From: Flavobacterium silvisoli
GTDB lineage: Bacteria > Bacteroidota > Bacteroidia > Flavobacteriales > Flavobacteriaceae
Reading direction: 5' to 3'
DNA: 64,000 nucleotides
Assembly: GCF_004329815.1 (NCBI RefSeq)
Contig: NZ_SJPE01000001.1
Location: forward strand, 62,001-126,000
Part shown: piece after piece, positions 25,597-34,624 of the stretch
Position numbering within the stretch: position 1 is the stretch's first letter
How the letters are laid out: each line of letters begins with the position of its first letter
The notes under the pieces: generated by a model
Seen by the model: only the letters and a program-made list of their open reading frames with translations
Database searches by the model: none
What the model was told of the DNA's origin: nothing
Made by a program: the position numbers and the translations under genes

Positions 25597-26247
25597 ATGT
25601 TTCATTCGAGAAAAGACACCGTATATGTGGTGTTGGCAGGAATATTCATTACCAATGCCGTAGTGGCCGAATTGATTGGCGGAAAACTGATAGATGTAGG
25701 TCCGGCTGTAATGAGCATAGGCATTTTGCCCTGGCCGGTGGTTTTTGTCAGCACCGATTTAATCAATGAATATTTTGGTGAAAAAGGTGTACGGAAACTT
25801 TCAATCATCACAGCCTGTTTGATTGCCTATACATTTATTGTTTTATTTTTTGCTATGAAAATTCCGTCAACGGGAATCAGCACTGTTACGAGTGCACAGT
25901 TTAATGCGGTTTTTGGCCAAAGCCAATTAATCATAGTGGGAAGCATCACGGCCTTTTTAATTTCGCAGTTGATTGATGTGAGCATTTTTCATTTTTTTAA
26001 ACGAAAGACCGGGCATAAAATGATATGGCTGCGAAGCACCGGATCAACTGTTATTTCCCAATTGTTTGACAGTTTTATAGTGCTGGGCATAGCATTTTGG
26101 GTTCCGGGAATCATGGATACGCAGACGTTTTTCCTTTCGGCCATGACGGGCTATTCGGTAAAACTTGCCATAGCTGTTTTGATGACTCCTATGATATATT
26201 TAGGTCATAACTTAATTGATAAATACATTGCCAAAGATGGAAAATAA
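25597..26247 (+). CDS. Queuosine precursor transporter (VUT/YhhQ family)
   Basis: 216 aa from the ATG at 25597 (a TTG two codons earlier is possible). Six or so hydrophobic helices fill the protein. Family features are an early GG.L.D.G region (LIGGKLIDVGP), the STDLINEYFGEKGVRKL motif and the late SQLFDSFIVLGIAFW block. It probably imports a queuosine precursor (preQ0/preQ1 or related) for tRNA modification. The next gene, tag, overlaps its end by 11 bp. Confidence 0.9.
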   Translation: MFHSRKDTVYVVLAGIFITNAVVAELIGGKLIDVGPAVMSIGILPWPVVFVSTDLINEYFGEKGVRKLSIITACLIAYTFIVLFFAMKIPSTGISTVTSAQFNAVFGQSQLIIVGSITAFLISQLIDVSIFHFFKRKTGHKMIWLRSTGSTVISQLFDSFIVLGIAFWVPGIMDTQTFFLSAMTGYSVKLAIAVLMTPMIYLGHNLIDKYIAKDGK

Positions 26248-26797
26248 AATACGCTGCGCCTGGTGTGAAAAAGATGATTTGTACCGCGATTACCACGACA
26301 ACGAATGGGGAAATCCGGTGTATGACGACGACAAGCTGTTTGAGTTCTTAGTACTTGAAACTTTTCAGGCCGGGTTGAGCTGGTATACCATTTTGAAAAA
26401 AAGAGAGAACTTCCGAGAGGCCTTTGACCAGTTTGACTACAAAAAAATTGCCCAATACAACGAGGAAAAAATAGCCGAACTAATGCAAGATGCCGGCATC
26501 ATCAGAAACAGCCTGAAAATAAAAGGAACGGTTGCCAATGCTATAGCGTTTATGAATGTTCAGGAAGAATTTGGAAGTTTCTCTAAATACATTTGGAATT
26601 TTACCGGAGGAAAACCCATTGAAAACAACATTAAAAAACTGAGTGATATAAAAGCAACCACACCGCTTTCGGATGCCATCAGTAAAGATTTGAAAAAACG
26701 CGGATTTAAGTTTGTGGGTTCAACCGTAGTATATGCGCACATGCAAGCTACCGGCATGGTAAATGATCACGTAGAGGATTGTTGGAAACGAAAGTAG
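26237..26797 (+). CDS. tag: DNA-3-methyladenine glycosylase I
   Basis: 186 aa starting at ATG 26237 (an upstream TTG at 26216 is less likely). The N-terminus RCAWCEKDDLYRDYHDNEWG and C-terminus NDHVEDCW carry the Cys-His...His-Cys zinc ligands of the Tag family, and WYTILKKRENFREAF is the conserved substrate region. It removes 3-methyladenine from alkylated DNA. Translationally coupled to the transporter upstream; convergent with aat. Confidence 0.95.
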   Translation: MENKIRCAWCEKDDLYRDYHDNEWGNPVYDDDKLFEFLVLETFQAGLSWYTILKKRENFREAFDQFDYKKIAQYNEEKIAELMQDAGIIRNSLKIKGTVANAIAFMNVQEEFGSFSKYIWNFTGGKPIENNIKKLSDIKATTPLSDAISKDLKKRGFKFVGSTVVYAHMQATGMVNDHVEDCWKRK

Positions 26798-26807
26798 GCC
26801 ACAGATT

Positions 26808-27449
26808 TCAGTCGACATATTTCAGAACCTTCATAAAAGTATCGCGAGATATTTCAAAAGCCCCCAGCTGCTCTAAATAATCGTTGTGCAACTGACAGTC
26901 CAAGAGTTTATAGTTTCGTTCTTTGAGCTCTTTTATTAAAGCCACAAACGCAATCTTACTGGCATTGGACACTTTAGAAAACATACTCTCTCCGCAAAAA
27001 ACATGTCCCAAGTCAACGCCGTATAACCCGCCAACCAATTCGCCGTTTTGCCACACCTCAACTGATCGGGCAAAACCCAATTCGTGCAGTTGGGTGTAAG
27101 ATGCAATAATGTCATCGGAAATCCAGGTTCCCTCCTGACCGGGACGTTCAATTTCACGGCAATTGGTTATTACTTCTTTAAAATTCTGATTGAATGTAAC
27201 CTGAAACAGATTGCGGTTGATCAGATTGCGGATGCTTTTAGGAACTTTATACAAGGCAGGAACTACAACCATACGCTCCGGCGGTGCCCACCAAAGTATA
27301 GGTTCATCTTCATTAAACCACGGAAAAATACCATTGCGGTAAGCCAATAATAATCGTTCAACAGATAAATCCCCTCCTACTGCCAACACTCCTTCAAAGG
27401 AAGCCTCTTCAACAGGAGGAAAGTACAGGTCTTTGGTTAAAAAGTACAT
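26808..27449 (-). CDS. aat: Leucyl/phenylalanyl-tRNA-protein transferase
   Basis: 213 aa. Aat family blocks are FPPVEEA, GILAVGGDL-like VLAVGGDLS, YRNGIFPWF, WWAPPERMVV, TWISDDIIASYTQLHELGFARSVEVW and the C-terminal GGLYGVDLGHVFCGESMFS. It adds Leu or Phe to N-terminal Arg/Lys of proteins for N-end-rule degradation by ClpAP/ClpS. Monocistronic in appearance. Confidence 0.96.
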   Translation of the reverse strand: MYFLTKDLYFPPVEEASFEGVLAVGGDLSVERLLLAYRNGIFPWFNEDEPILWWAPPERMVVVPALYKVPKSIRNLINRNLFQVTFNQNFKEVITNCREIERPGQEGTWISDDIIASYTQLHELGFARSVEVWQNGELVGGLYGVDLGHVFCGESMFSKVSNASKIAFVALIKELKERNYKLLDCQLHNDYLEQLGAFEISRDTFMKVLKYVD

Positions 27450-27536
27450 GGAAAGCGTTTATTCATTTAGTAAAAAAGCCAGAAACTAGAACCTGATTCT
27501 AACTTCTGACTTTTTTAAGTTGATTGTTTTTAGCTA

Positions 27537-27911
27537 TTAGAACGGCAAATCGTCGTGCTCTTCTTCGTTAAAATTAGTGGCCGGTGCAAATGCTTCTGCC
27601 GGAGGCATAGGAGCCATTCCTGCAGCAGGTGCTTCAGCTTGTAATTTTTCAATTCTCCAACCTTGAATGTCGTTGAAATATTTGGTTTCTCCTTGCGGAT
27701 TTACCCATTCTCTACCTCTTAAGTTAATAGAAACTTTTACCGCTTCCCCTACATGATAGTTGTTTAGCAAGTCGCATTTATCCTGCACAAAATTGATGCT
27801 GATAAACTGCGGATATTGCTCTTCAGTAGCCACAACTAATTCTCTTTTTCTAAAACTGGCACTCACCTGTTGCTCAGGATTAATCACTTTAATTTTTCCG
27901 GTAACTTCCAT
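27537..27911 (-). CDS. DUF3127 protein, OB-fold/SSB-like with SSB-type C-tip
   Basis: 124 aa from the ATG at 27911 (the frame is open 10 codons further but overlaps the flavin reductase end; DUF3127 proteins begin MEVTGKI). The body ends in VKVSINLRGREWVNPQGE followed by TKYFNDIQ, which lines up with the OB strand region of the window's own SSB (IYVEGRIKSRQWQAEDG followed by TTKYTTEIQ). After a Pro/Ala-rich linker the last residues are EEEHDDLPF, close to the acidic protein-docking tip of SSB. It could bind nucleic acid or dock on SSB partners. Follows the flavin reductase gene by 2 bp. Confidence 0.82.
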   Translation of the reverse strand: MEVTGKIKVINPEQQVSASFRKRELVVATEEQYPQFISINFVQDKCDLLNNYHVGEAVKVSINLRGREWVNPQGETKYFNDIQGWRIEKLQAEAPAAGMAPMPPAEAFAPATNFNEEEHDDLPF

Positions 27912-27913
27912 AA

Positions 27914-28789
27914 TTATTGATTTGCTAAAAGTATTTTCCAAGCGGAAAGGACTTCATTATTATTCAGATATTCTTTTGCTTTGCGGTGTATTTTTTGTTC
28001 ATCATCCGAACTTAAAACAGCTTTTACAGCAAAATTTTGTTGTACAAATATAGTAATTTCTTCTTGTGTTGGCAACGCCTCCACATTTCCTAATTTACCC
28101 AAATCATTTCCGTCAAAAACAGGACTTTTCTTAATGAAATCGGGGATTTTGTCTACTCCTATTCCTAATGTAGTCAGGGGTTTTTCGACTTCAAACAGCC
28201 CTTGATTGGAACGGGAATACCAATTGCCTCCCAAACGGGAAACCAAATCGATTTTATTTTGGTCTATGGCTCCTTTTTCGTCTAACACTGCTTCATTGAT
28301 ATGAATTTTTACTACTTCGCAAATAATCAAATTACCGGCTCCTCCCTGGTTTCCGAGAGCAATAATTTCATTGACTTTACACTCCATTTGTACCGGACTT
28401 TCGGCTACACGATATGGCTTTACCATATCCGAAGGCAACATGGTCAGGCCTGATTTTTCAAACTCGTTGACTCCCTCAGGGTATTCGGTACTTGACAATG
28501 AAGCTTGTTGTACTATATCATAATTCACCACATTGATGACAACTTGTTTGGTAGCCTGACAATTCTCCAATGTGTGTTTGGTCGTGTTATTCCTAACGCG
28601 TCTGGCCGGAGAAAAAACCAATATAGGCGGATTAGAACTGAACACATTAAAGAAACTAAACGGAGATAAATTGGGCTTGCCATTTTGGTCAACCGTACTG
28701 GCAAACGCAATAGGTCTGGGTGCTACGGCACTTTGCAGGTAACCTTGTAATTGTGCCGGAGACAGCGTATGGGGTTCGAAACTAAGCAT
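27914..28789 (-). CDS. Flavin reductase-family (FMN-binding split-barrel) protein
   Basis: 291 aa. The N-terminal two thirds match flavin reductase-like split barrels: VAPRPIAFASTVDQNGKPNLSPFSFFN, then NPPILVFSP and a short KDT-like turn. Proteins of this sort bind FMN and often act as oxidoreductases or flavin carriers. The C-terminal ~90 residues are helical and without a known motif. First gene of a two-gene unit with the DUF3127 gene. Confidence 0.88.
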   Translation of the reverse strand: MLSFEPHTLSPAQLQGYLQSAVAPRPIAFASTVDQNGKPNLSPFSFFNVFSSNPPILVFSPARRVRNNTTKHTLENCQATKQVVINVVNYDIVQQASLSSTEYPEGVNEFEKSGLTMLPSDMVKPYRVAESPVQMECKVNEIIALGNQGGAGNLIICEVVKIHINEAVLDEKGAIDQNKIDLVSRLGGNWYSRSNQGLFEVEKPLTTLGIGVDKIPDFIKKSPVFDGNDLGKLGNVEALPTQEEITIFVQQNFAVKAVLSSDDEQKIHRKAKEYLNNNEVLSAWKILLANQ

Positions 28790-28863
28790 GATTTGTTTTT
28801 TTGGTAAAAATAACCAATAAACTGTTTTGTTTTATATTCAAATTTCAAACTAATTTATCAAAA

Positions 28864-28887
28864 AAAGCCCCGCTTATGCGGGGCTTT
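28864..28887 (-). terminator. Terminator of the 920-aa T9SS gene
   Basis: Perfect stem AAAGCCCCGC / GCGGGGCTTT with TTAT/ATAA loop, 24 bp after the stop, followed by T-rich sequence on the minus strand. Confidence 0.87.
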
Positions 28888-28910
28888 CGGTTTATAATAT
28901 CACAAAATGA

Positions 28911-31673
28911 TTATTGTTTGATAACCTTAATGGTTTTTACCAAATCATCTGAAGACACTTTAACCAAGTAAGTACCGGATGCTAAGTTAGCAACATCGAT
29001 TTGACCTTGGGTAGCATTTATGTTTTTAGAAAGTACCACCTGCCCTAAAAGATTGGTAACCTGAACCTGAGAAATAGTAGTTTCTGCAGACAAATTCAAG
29101 ATATCTTTTACAGGGTTTGGATACGCTTTGAAATTATTAGCGTTAAATGTTGGTGTTGCTAAGTCTCCGAAACAAATCACAGAACGAGTTCTGTCAGCCG
29201 CTTCCTCACCACATTGATCATCAGCATGGTTGTAGAATCTTACCACGCCATCAGCAGTAGCTGTCCAAGTAACCGGAGTAGTTCCGTAAGCAGCAGCCGT
29301 AAGACCACCATCCGCACTGATGGTAATAAAATCAGTTGGGTTAGAACTTAAAAACTCATACGTAAAGCCGGCAACCACGCTAACAGAAGAATATTCTCCT
29401 GCCCATCCATCAGAAACAATTTCCTCTTCAGTTACTCCGTCACATACGGTAGAAGTAAACACTTCACCTTCCGGATATTCATAAGCATTTAAGCAATATC
29501 CAGGAGCAGCCATACTGGTGAAACTGAATACTTGACATCCGGTAGCTTCTCCGGCTAAATTTTTAGGAACCACCATCCAGTAGAATGTAGTATTATACAG
29601 TGGCACCGATAAATCGGCTGAAGTTGTTGTATAGTTATCAATAAGATCAGCTGCCGTCAACGGTAAAGCAATACCTCCGTAAAGGTCATAGCTGTCAGGG
29701 GCATCACCCGTTGTTGGAGCATCCCAAGTAAATGTAATAGGAGTATTTACCGGAACATCAACTGCACCGTCTGTCGGGAATGTTAGCGTAGCACAATCAG
29801 GAGCTGATACAGTCACACCACTACAAATTACCGATCTTGATCTGGACGTTTGACTTGTAGCACATTGATCATCAGCATGAGTGTAAAAACGCACTACAGC
29901 ATCTGCTGTGGCTGTCCAAGTAAGCGGAGTAACTCCTGCTGCAAGAGAGGTAGTACCACCGGCATCACTGATAGTGATAAAATCTGTTGGTATAGAACTT
30001 ATGAATTCATAAGTCAATCCGCCTGTAACATTAACGCTTGAGTATTCTCCTGCCCATCCATTACTTACAATTTCCTGAGCGGTTGTTCCGTCACAAATGT
30101 CATTTGTAAAAGTACTTCCAAAAGGATACTGACCATAAGGAGCATTTAAACAATAGCCTGGTGCAGCCTCAGTCGTAAAACTGAAAGGCACACATCCAAC
30201 AGCTTCTCCGGCTAAATTTTTAGCAACCACTAACCAGTAAAAAGTAGTGTTATAACCTGTTAAAGTAAAATCAGCCGAAGTTGTAGTGTAGGTATCAATA
30301 AAATCAGCCGCCGTTAACGGTAATGCTGTACCTCCGTAAACATCATAACTGCTGGCCGCATCACCTGTAGTGGCTGCCTCCCAGGTAAATGTAACTGTTT
30401 GTCCTTGCGGAACATCTACAGCACCATCAGCAGGGAAAGTCATCACAGCACAATCAGGAGCTGCAAGTGTAAACCCGCTACAAGTTACTGAACGAGTTCT
30501 AAAATCTAAATCAGAAGAACCACACTGGTCATCCACATGAGTATAAAAACGAACTACCATATCAGCAGTTGCCGTCCAAGTAACCGGAGTTACTCCTGAA
30601 GCAAATACTGTGGATGCATCAGCTGAACTAATAGTAATATAATCTGTACTAACCGAACTGGAGAAATCATAAGTTAATCCATTCATTACATTCATCAACG
30701 AATATTCTCCGGCATACCCTACTGTGGTGATGTCATCAGGCGTAACCCCGTCACATACTGTTGAAGAAAACGTATCAGAAGGATATTGTCCGAAAGGCGC
30801 GCTCAAACAAGCAGATCCTGACGGAGATTCAGTGGTAAAACTGTAGGTATCACAACCGGTAGCCTGACCGCCTAAATTTCTAGGAATAACAGTCCAATAA
30901 TAAGTAGTTGCATAAGACGAAACATCTACCTGAGCAGATGTAGTGGTGAAGCTACCCAATAAATCATCAACCGTCAATGGCAAGGCTGTTCCAAAATAAA
31001 CATCATAGCTGGCCGGAGCATCTCCGGTGGTTGGTGCGTCCCATGTCAAGTTAAGCAGTGGGCCTACCGCTACATCTGTAGCATTGTCTGCAGGCGCCGT
31101 CAACGCAGCACACGTTGGCGCATCAACATCCGCTTCTAAAGAAACGTCATCAATAGCCCAGTTATCTCCGTCGTCCTGAGTCATGACAAAAGCCACATAA
31201 ATTGTTTGTCCTAAATAAGCCGACAAATCCACTGAGCGTTGAGTCATGGTCAAAGGTATATCTGCTTCGGTTTTGGTATCAATGGTGACAAATGAAGAAA
31301 TATTTGTAGGCGAAGTGGTTGATACTCTTATGGTATATTCTGTTCCATAATCACTATCATAGGTTTGGGCTTCGTAAAAAGCAAGTAAAACATTGGGGGC
31401 CGTTACTGTAAACTGTGGGGTAACCAGCCAATCTTCTGCCAGTCCTCCACTTACGTTTTCGTATCTGACAAATGCAGCCTGTGCACCCGACGAAACATAA
31501 CCGGAAACGGTTGTTAATTTCCAATCCTGTAAGGTTCCAAGCCCGTTGGTTCCTCTGAAACTTGTCCAACCTGCCGGTGGAAAAGTAGCCCCCTCAAATC
31601 CTTGCGGAAATTGAGCATATCCTTTTGAAGCAAACGCCAAAAGAACAAAAAACAAAAGAGTAATTTTTTTCAT
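28911..31673 (-). CDS. T9SS-exported protein with three tandem FN3-like repeat units
   Basis: 920 aa. Signal peptide ~1-20 (ASKGYAQ). Residues ~21-180 are a choice-of-anchor J/MAM-like domain (FPQGFEGATFPPAGW ... WLVTPQF ... WAIDDVSL). Three units of ~210 residues follow. Each starts with a fibronectin-III-like part (TFTWEAATTGDAASSYDVYGG, YWxVVxKNLxGEAxGC) and continues into a domain with GYCLNAPYGQYP, CDGxTxxEI and VVRFYTHxDDQC. Units keep the same cysteines and probably arose by duplication. The end is a type A sorting domain (AYPNPVKDILNLS to KTIKVIKQ). Likely a surface-bound binding protein; no catalytic residues seen. Confidence 0.88.
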   Translation of the reverse strand: MKKITLLFFVLLAFASKGYAQFPQGFEGATFPPAGWTSFRGTNGLGTLQDWKLTTVSGYVSSGAQAAFVRYENVSGGLAEDWLVTPQFTVTAPNVLLAFYEAQTYDSDYGTEYTIRVSTTSPTNISSFVTIDTKTEADIPLTMTQRSVDLSAYLGQTIYVAFVMTQDDGDNWAIDDVSLEADVDAPTCAALTAPADNATDVAVGPLLNLTWDAPTTGDAPASYDVYFGTALPLTVDDLLGSFTTTSAQVDVSSYATTYYWTVIPRNLGGQATGCDTYSFTTESPSGSACLSAPFGQYPSDTFSSTVCDGVTPDDITTVGYAGEYSLMNVMNGLTYDFSSSVSTDYITISSADASTVFASGVTPVTWTATADMVVRFYTHVDDQCGSSDLDFRTRSVTCSGFTLAAPDCAVMTFPADGAVDVPQGQTVTFTWEAATTGDAASSYDVYGGTALPLTAADFIDTYTTTSADFTLTGYNTTFYWLVVAKNLAGEAVGCVPFSFTTEAAPGYCLNAPYGQYPFGSTFTNDICDGTTAQEIVSNGWAGEYSSVNVTGGLTYEFISSIPTDFITISDAGGTTSLAAGVTPLTWTATADAVVRFYTHADDQCATSQTSRSRSVICSGVTVSAPDCATLTFPTDGAVDVPVNTPITFTWDAPTTGDAPDSYDLYGGIALPLTAADLIDNYTTTSADLSVPLYNTTFYWMVVPKNLAGEATGCQVFSFTSMAAPGYCLNAYEYPEGEVFTSTVCDGVTEEEIVSDGWAGEYSSVSVVAGFTYEFLSSNPTDFITISADGGLTAAAYGTTPVTWTATADGVVRFYNHADDQCGEEAADRTRSVICFGDLATPTFNANNFKAYPNPVKDILNLSAETTISQVQVTNLLGQVVLSKNINATQGQIDVANLASGTYLVKVSSDDLVKTIKVIKQ

Positions 31674-31868
31674 AAATTCTGGTTTTAATTTATTTGATTC
31701 GTAAATATAATAAAATTACTATTTAATCGTTCATCTTTTTTTCATAAACACAACATTATCAAAAGTTTTTAAGTTGAATAGAATGAAACACCCTTCTAAT
31801 TTTTGGTTTAGTAAAACAAACTTCCGCCTTTTTCATTTTTTCATTACTTTTAACCAAAAGTAAATCGC

Positions 31869-33020
31869 ATGCAGTTTTCGGAAAAACGAAACATTACCCG
31901 CTGGGTTATCATTTTGGCCTCATTCATCATCGTGAGTTTGATTTTGTGGAACACCTATTCTTTTTTTCAGATTTTTAAAAAGGAAGAGCGGGTCAAGATG
32001 CAGAATTGGGCTTTGGCACAAAAGAAAATCAACAGTGCCGACCCTAATGCGGATGTTGATATTGAACTTCCGTTTCAAATCATTCAGGAAGCCAGCATTC
32101 CGATTATTGTAACCGAAAAGGATTCGATTATTAACACCATTAATATTGATAATGATATACTAAAAGACAAGGCTAAACTAAATGCTTTTTTACAAAAACT
32201 GAAAAGTCAGAACGAACCCATCATTATGCAAATTTCTGAAGGCAGAACGCATAATTTATACTATGGTGACTCCTCCTTGTTAACCAAGCTCAAATACTAT
32301 CCTATTGCGCTGCTATTGATTATCTTTTTGTTTGCAGCTGTGGTTTACAATTTTTACAGAAGCACCAAAATGGCCACCCAAAACAAGCTTTGGGCCGGGA
32401 TGGCAAAAGAAACGGCACATCAAATCGGGACTCCTTTATCCTCCTTAATCGGTTGGCTCGAAATCATGAAAGCCGACAATGTTGATGAAACTACCGTAAA
32501 CGAAATTGAAAAAGATATCAACCGACTGCAAACCATAACCGACCGTTTTTCGAAAATCGGTTCTGAGCCGGCACTTGAACTTAAAAACATCATTGAAGAA
32601 ACCGAACAATCGTTTGATTATTTACAATCCAGATTCTCTAAGCAAGTAGAATTTTCTTTTAAAGCTCCCCAAAAACCTGTCATGGTTTTACTGAATCCCA
32701 TTTTGCACAGTTGGACGGTTGAAAATTTGGTCAAAAACGCTATTGATGCTATGAAAGGAAGAGGAAAAATATCAATAGTGATTGAAGAGGATCATCATTT
32801 GGTTAAAATTTTAGTGAGCGATACCGGAAAAGGTATTCCTAAAAACCAGTTTAAACGCGTTTTCGAACCCGGTTTTACCACTAAAAAAAGAGGTTGGGGA
32901 CTCGGACTGTCTTTAACCAAAAGAATAGTCGAAGAGTATCACAAAGGAAAAATCAAAGTTCTTCATTCTGAGCTGGGGAAAGGAACCACCATACAGGTTT
33001 CTTTCAAAAAATCGGTCTGA
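31869..33020 (+). CDS. Orphan sensor histidine kinase
   Basis: 383 aa. Membrane segments at ~12-33 and ~145-163 bound a periplasmic or sensor part. The H box reads MAKETAHQIGTPLSSLIGW (His184), an HQ-type variant instead of the usual HEL. The ATPase domain is complete: VENLVKNAIDAM, SDTGKGIP, VFEPGFTTKKRGWGLGLSL. No response regulator is adjacent. Kinases of this HQxGTPL type often pair with NtrC-like or separately encoded regulators; the partner is not in this window. A TACTTTTA -7-like element lies 17 bp upstream. Convergent with the next gene, the stop codons being 3 bp apart. Confidence 0.93.
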   Translation: MQFSEKRNITRWVIILASFIIVSLILWNTYSFFQIFKKEERVKMQNWALAQKKINSADPNADVDIELPFQIIQEASIPIIVTEKDSIINTINIDNDILKDKAKLNAFLQKLKSQNEPIIMQISEGRTHNLYYGDSSLLTKLKYYPIALLLIIFLFAAVVYNFYRSTKMATQNKLWAGMAKETAHQIGTPLSSLIGWLEIMKADNVDETTVNEIEKDINRLQTITDRFSKIGSEPALELKNIIEETEQSFDYLQSRFSKQVEFSFKAPQKPVMVLLNPILHSWTVENLVKNAIDAMKGRGKISIVIEEDHHLVKILVSDTGKGIPKNQFKRVFEPGFTTKKRGWGLGLSLTKRIVEEYHKGKIKVLHSELGKGTTIQVSFKKSV

Positions 33021-33023
33021 GGA

Positions 33024-34163
33024 TTACTTTCGTCTTGCTGTAAAAAAAGCAGCTCTTTCGGATGTGCTTTTAGAGAGATAGTTGTTTACAAAATTGAGTT
33101 GTTCTTCAAATCTTTTTTGTGCCGAGGCCACCGTCTTTTTTAAAGAGTTGAAATTGTAGAGGTTTTCTTTGCTGACATCTACAATCTTATCCAATTCCTG
33201 TTGACAAAACAACCATTTATTATACGGAACCTGCACTTTTTCTCTAATTTTTTCGTCAGAAACCAAAGGCATAAACCTTTTGTTTCGGTAAGCAATAAAA
33301 TCATTCAGCAGTTTATTGGCCAAATTGAACTCAGAAACTATCAGCTCTAATTTAGGAATACTCTGGTTGTTTTTATACCCTTCTAAATTCATTTTCAAAG
33401 CATTGTATTTCTCCTTGATAAAATCATTTTTCAGGCCTGTTTTTTCGAGGCGTTCTATTTGTTTCGCCATTCTGTCGGGTTCCGACAAGCCTTCAAACTC
33501 GGCAATAGCTCTATTAAAATCAAACGGATTGGCAATCAAATCCGACTCTGTCACATCTTGATAAAAATCATCATTGGTGATGGGTTTTTCGTTCAGTTGC
33601 CATATATAATCAAAGGGCATGTGGGTTTTCAGAAAATCGGCAGCGTCTGTCTTATAATAAGCATTGTTCAGTTTCTTATAAAAAACCTCATCTTTAACAT
33701 AGCCGGCTCCCCAAGTAGGATCAAACAAATACCATTTTCCGTTTATTTTACATGCGTTCCAGGAATGAGACAGGTTTGCAATTTTACCGAACTGTTTAGT
33801 ATACCCATCAACTACGTATGATTTCACACCCAATTGATTTACTATTGCATTAAACACTTCGGCATAATGCATGCAAACGCCTTTTCGGGTTTTTAACGTA
33901 GCATCTATTTTCTCTTTAACCGTTTGAATTTTGGGTTTATACATAGCCGGCACATCATAGCTGATGTTGTTGGCTGTCCAGTAAAAAGCGGCTCTTACTT
34001 TGTCTTCTTCCGAAGTAAAATTTTGATTTATATAATTGGCAATTGCGGGAATGCTATTTTGATATTGTTTCGGAATTTCATCTGTTTTTTGATCAATTAT
34101 TTCATATTGACTAAACATAAAATGGGAAGACAATAATACTAGTAATTGCAGTATTTTTTTCAT
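33024..34163 (-). CDS. Secreted transglutaminase-like protein
   Basis: 379 aa from the ATG at 34163, which begins a signal peptide (MKKILQLLVLLSSHFMFSQ); an in-frame start at 34187 would precede it. The transglutaminase-like catalytic triad is visible as Cys in KGVCMHYAEVFNAIV, His in LSHSWNAC and Asp in YLFDPTWGAG. The domain occupies ~45-170; the remaining part is helical, without further motifs. Such proteins may act as cysteine proteases or cross-linking enzymes in the periplasm. Substrate unknown. Confidence 0.88.
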   Translation of the reverse strand: MKKILQLLVLLSSHFMFSQYEIIDQKTDEIPKQYQNSIPAIANYINQNFTSEEDKVRAAFYWTANNISYDVPAMYKPKIQTVKEKIDATLKTRKGVCMHYAEVFNAIVNQLGVKSYVVDGYTKQFGKIANLSHSWNACKINGKWYLFDPTWGAGYVKDEVFYKKLNNAYYKTDAADFLKTHMPFDYIWQLNEKPITNDDFYQDVTESDLIANPFDFNRAIAEFEGLSEPDRMAKQIERLEKTGLKNDFIKEKYNALKMNLEGYKNNQSIPKLELIVSEFNLANKLLNDFIAYRNKRFMPLVSDEKIREKVQVPYNKWLFCQQELDKIVDVSKENLYNFNSLKKTVASAQKRFEEQLNFVNNYLSKSTSERAAFFTARRK

Positions 34164-34178
34164 AAACCTCAAATAAAA

Positions 34179-34213
34179 AAGTTCCACTAATTTAAATTAA
34201 ACTAATGGAACTT
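34179..34213 (-). terminator. Terminator of the greA-HIT operon
   Basis: AAGTTCCA / TGGAACTT stem enclosing an AT-rich loop that can pair further, followed by six Ts on the minus strand. It sits only 15 bp before the next gene's start. Confidence 0.7.
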
Positions 34214-34232
34214 CTGTTTTGTTAGACATAAA

Positions 34233-34622
34233 CTATATATTTTGAGCTATGGCAGTTGCCAATTCCTCAAAGGCTTCCGGAGTCAGAGCAACTTTACGTT
34301 GAAAGCGCATATCGTCCATATCGTGCAACGGAATTAAATGCACGTGGGTATGGGGCACTTCCAACCCAATAACCGCCACTCCCACCCGCTTGCACGGAAC
34401 TGTTTTTTCTATAGCATGAGCCACTTTTCTGGAGAACTTCATCAACCCTAAATAAAGAGCTTCATCCATATCAAAAATCTTATCGATTTCCTGTTTCGGA
34501 ATGCAGAGTGTATGCCCTTTGGCATTTGGGTTTATATCTAAGAAGGCGAGGTAATTTTCGTCTTCCGCTACTTTGTAGCAGGGAATTTCTCCGTTTATTA
34601 TTTTAGTAAAAAGACTGGCCAT
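34233..34622 (-). CDS. HIT-family nucleotide-binding hydrolase
   Basis: 129 aa. The histidine triad is HTHVHLIPL near residue 94. N-terminal FTKIINGEIPCYKVAEDENYLAFLDI is typical of the Hint/PKCI branch, which hydrolyses AMP-lysine or AMP-phosphoramidate-type substrates. Starts 2 bp after greA, so co-transcribed with it. Confidence 0.95.
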   Translation of the reverse strand: MASLFTKIINGEIPCYKVAEDENYLAFLDINPNAKGHTLCIPKQEIDKIFDMDEALYLGLMKFSRKVAHAIEKTVPCKRVGVAVIGLEVPHTHVHLIPLHDMDDMRFQRKVALTPEAFEELATAIAQNI

Positions 34623-34624
34623 GA

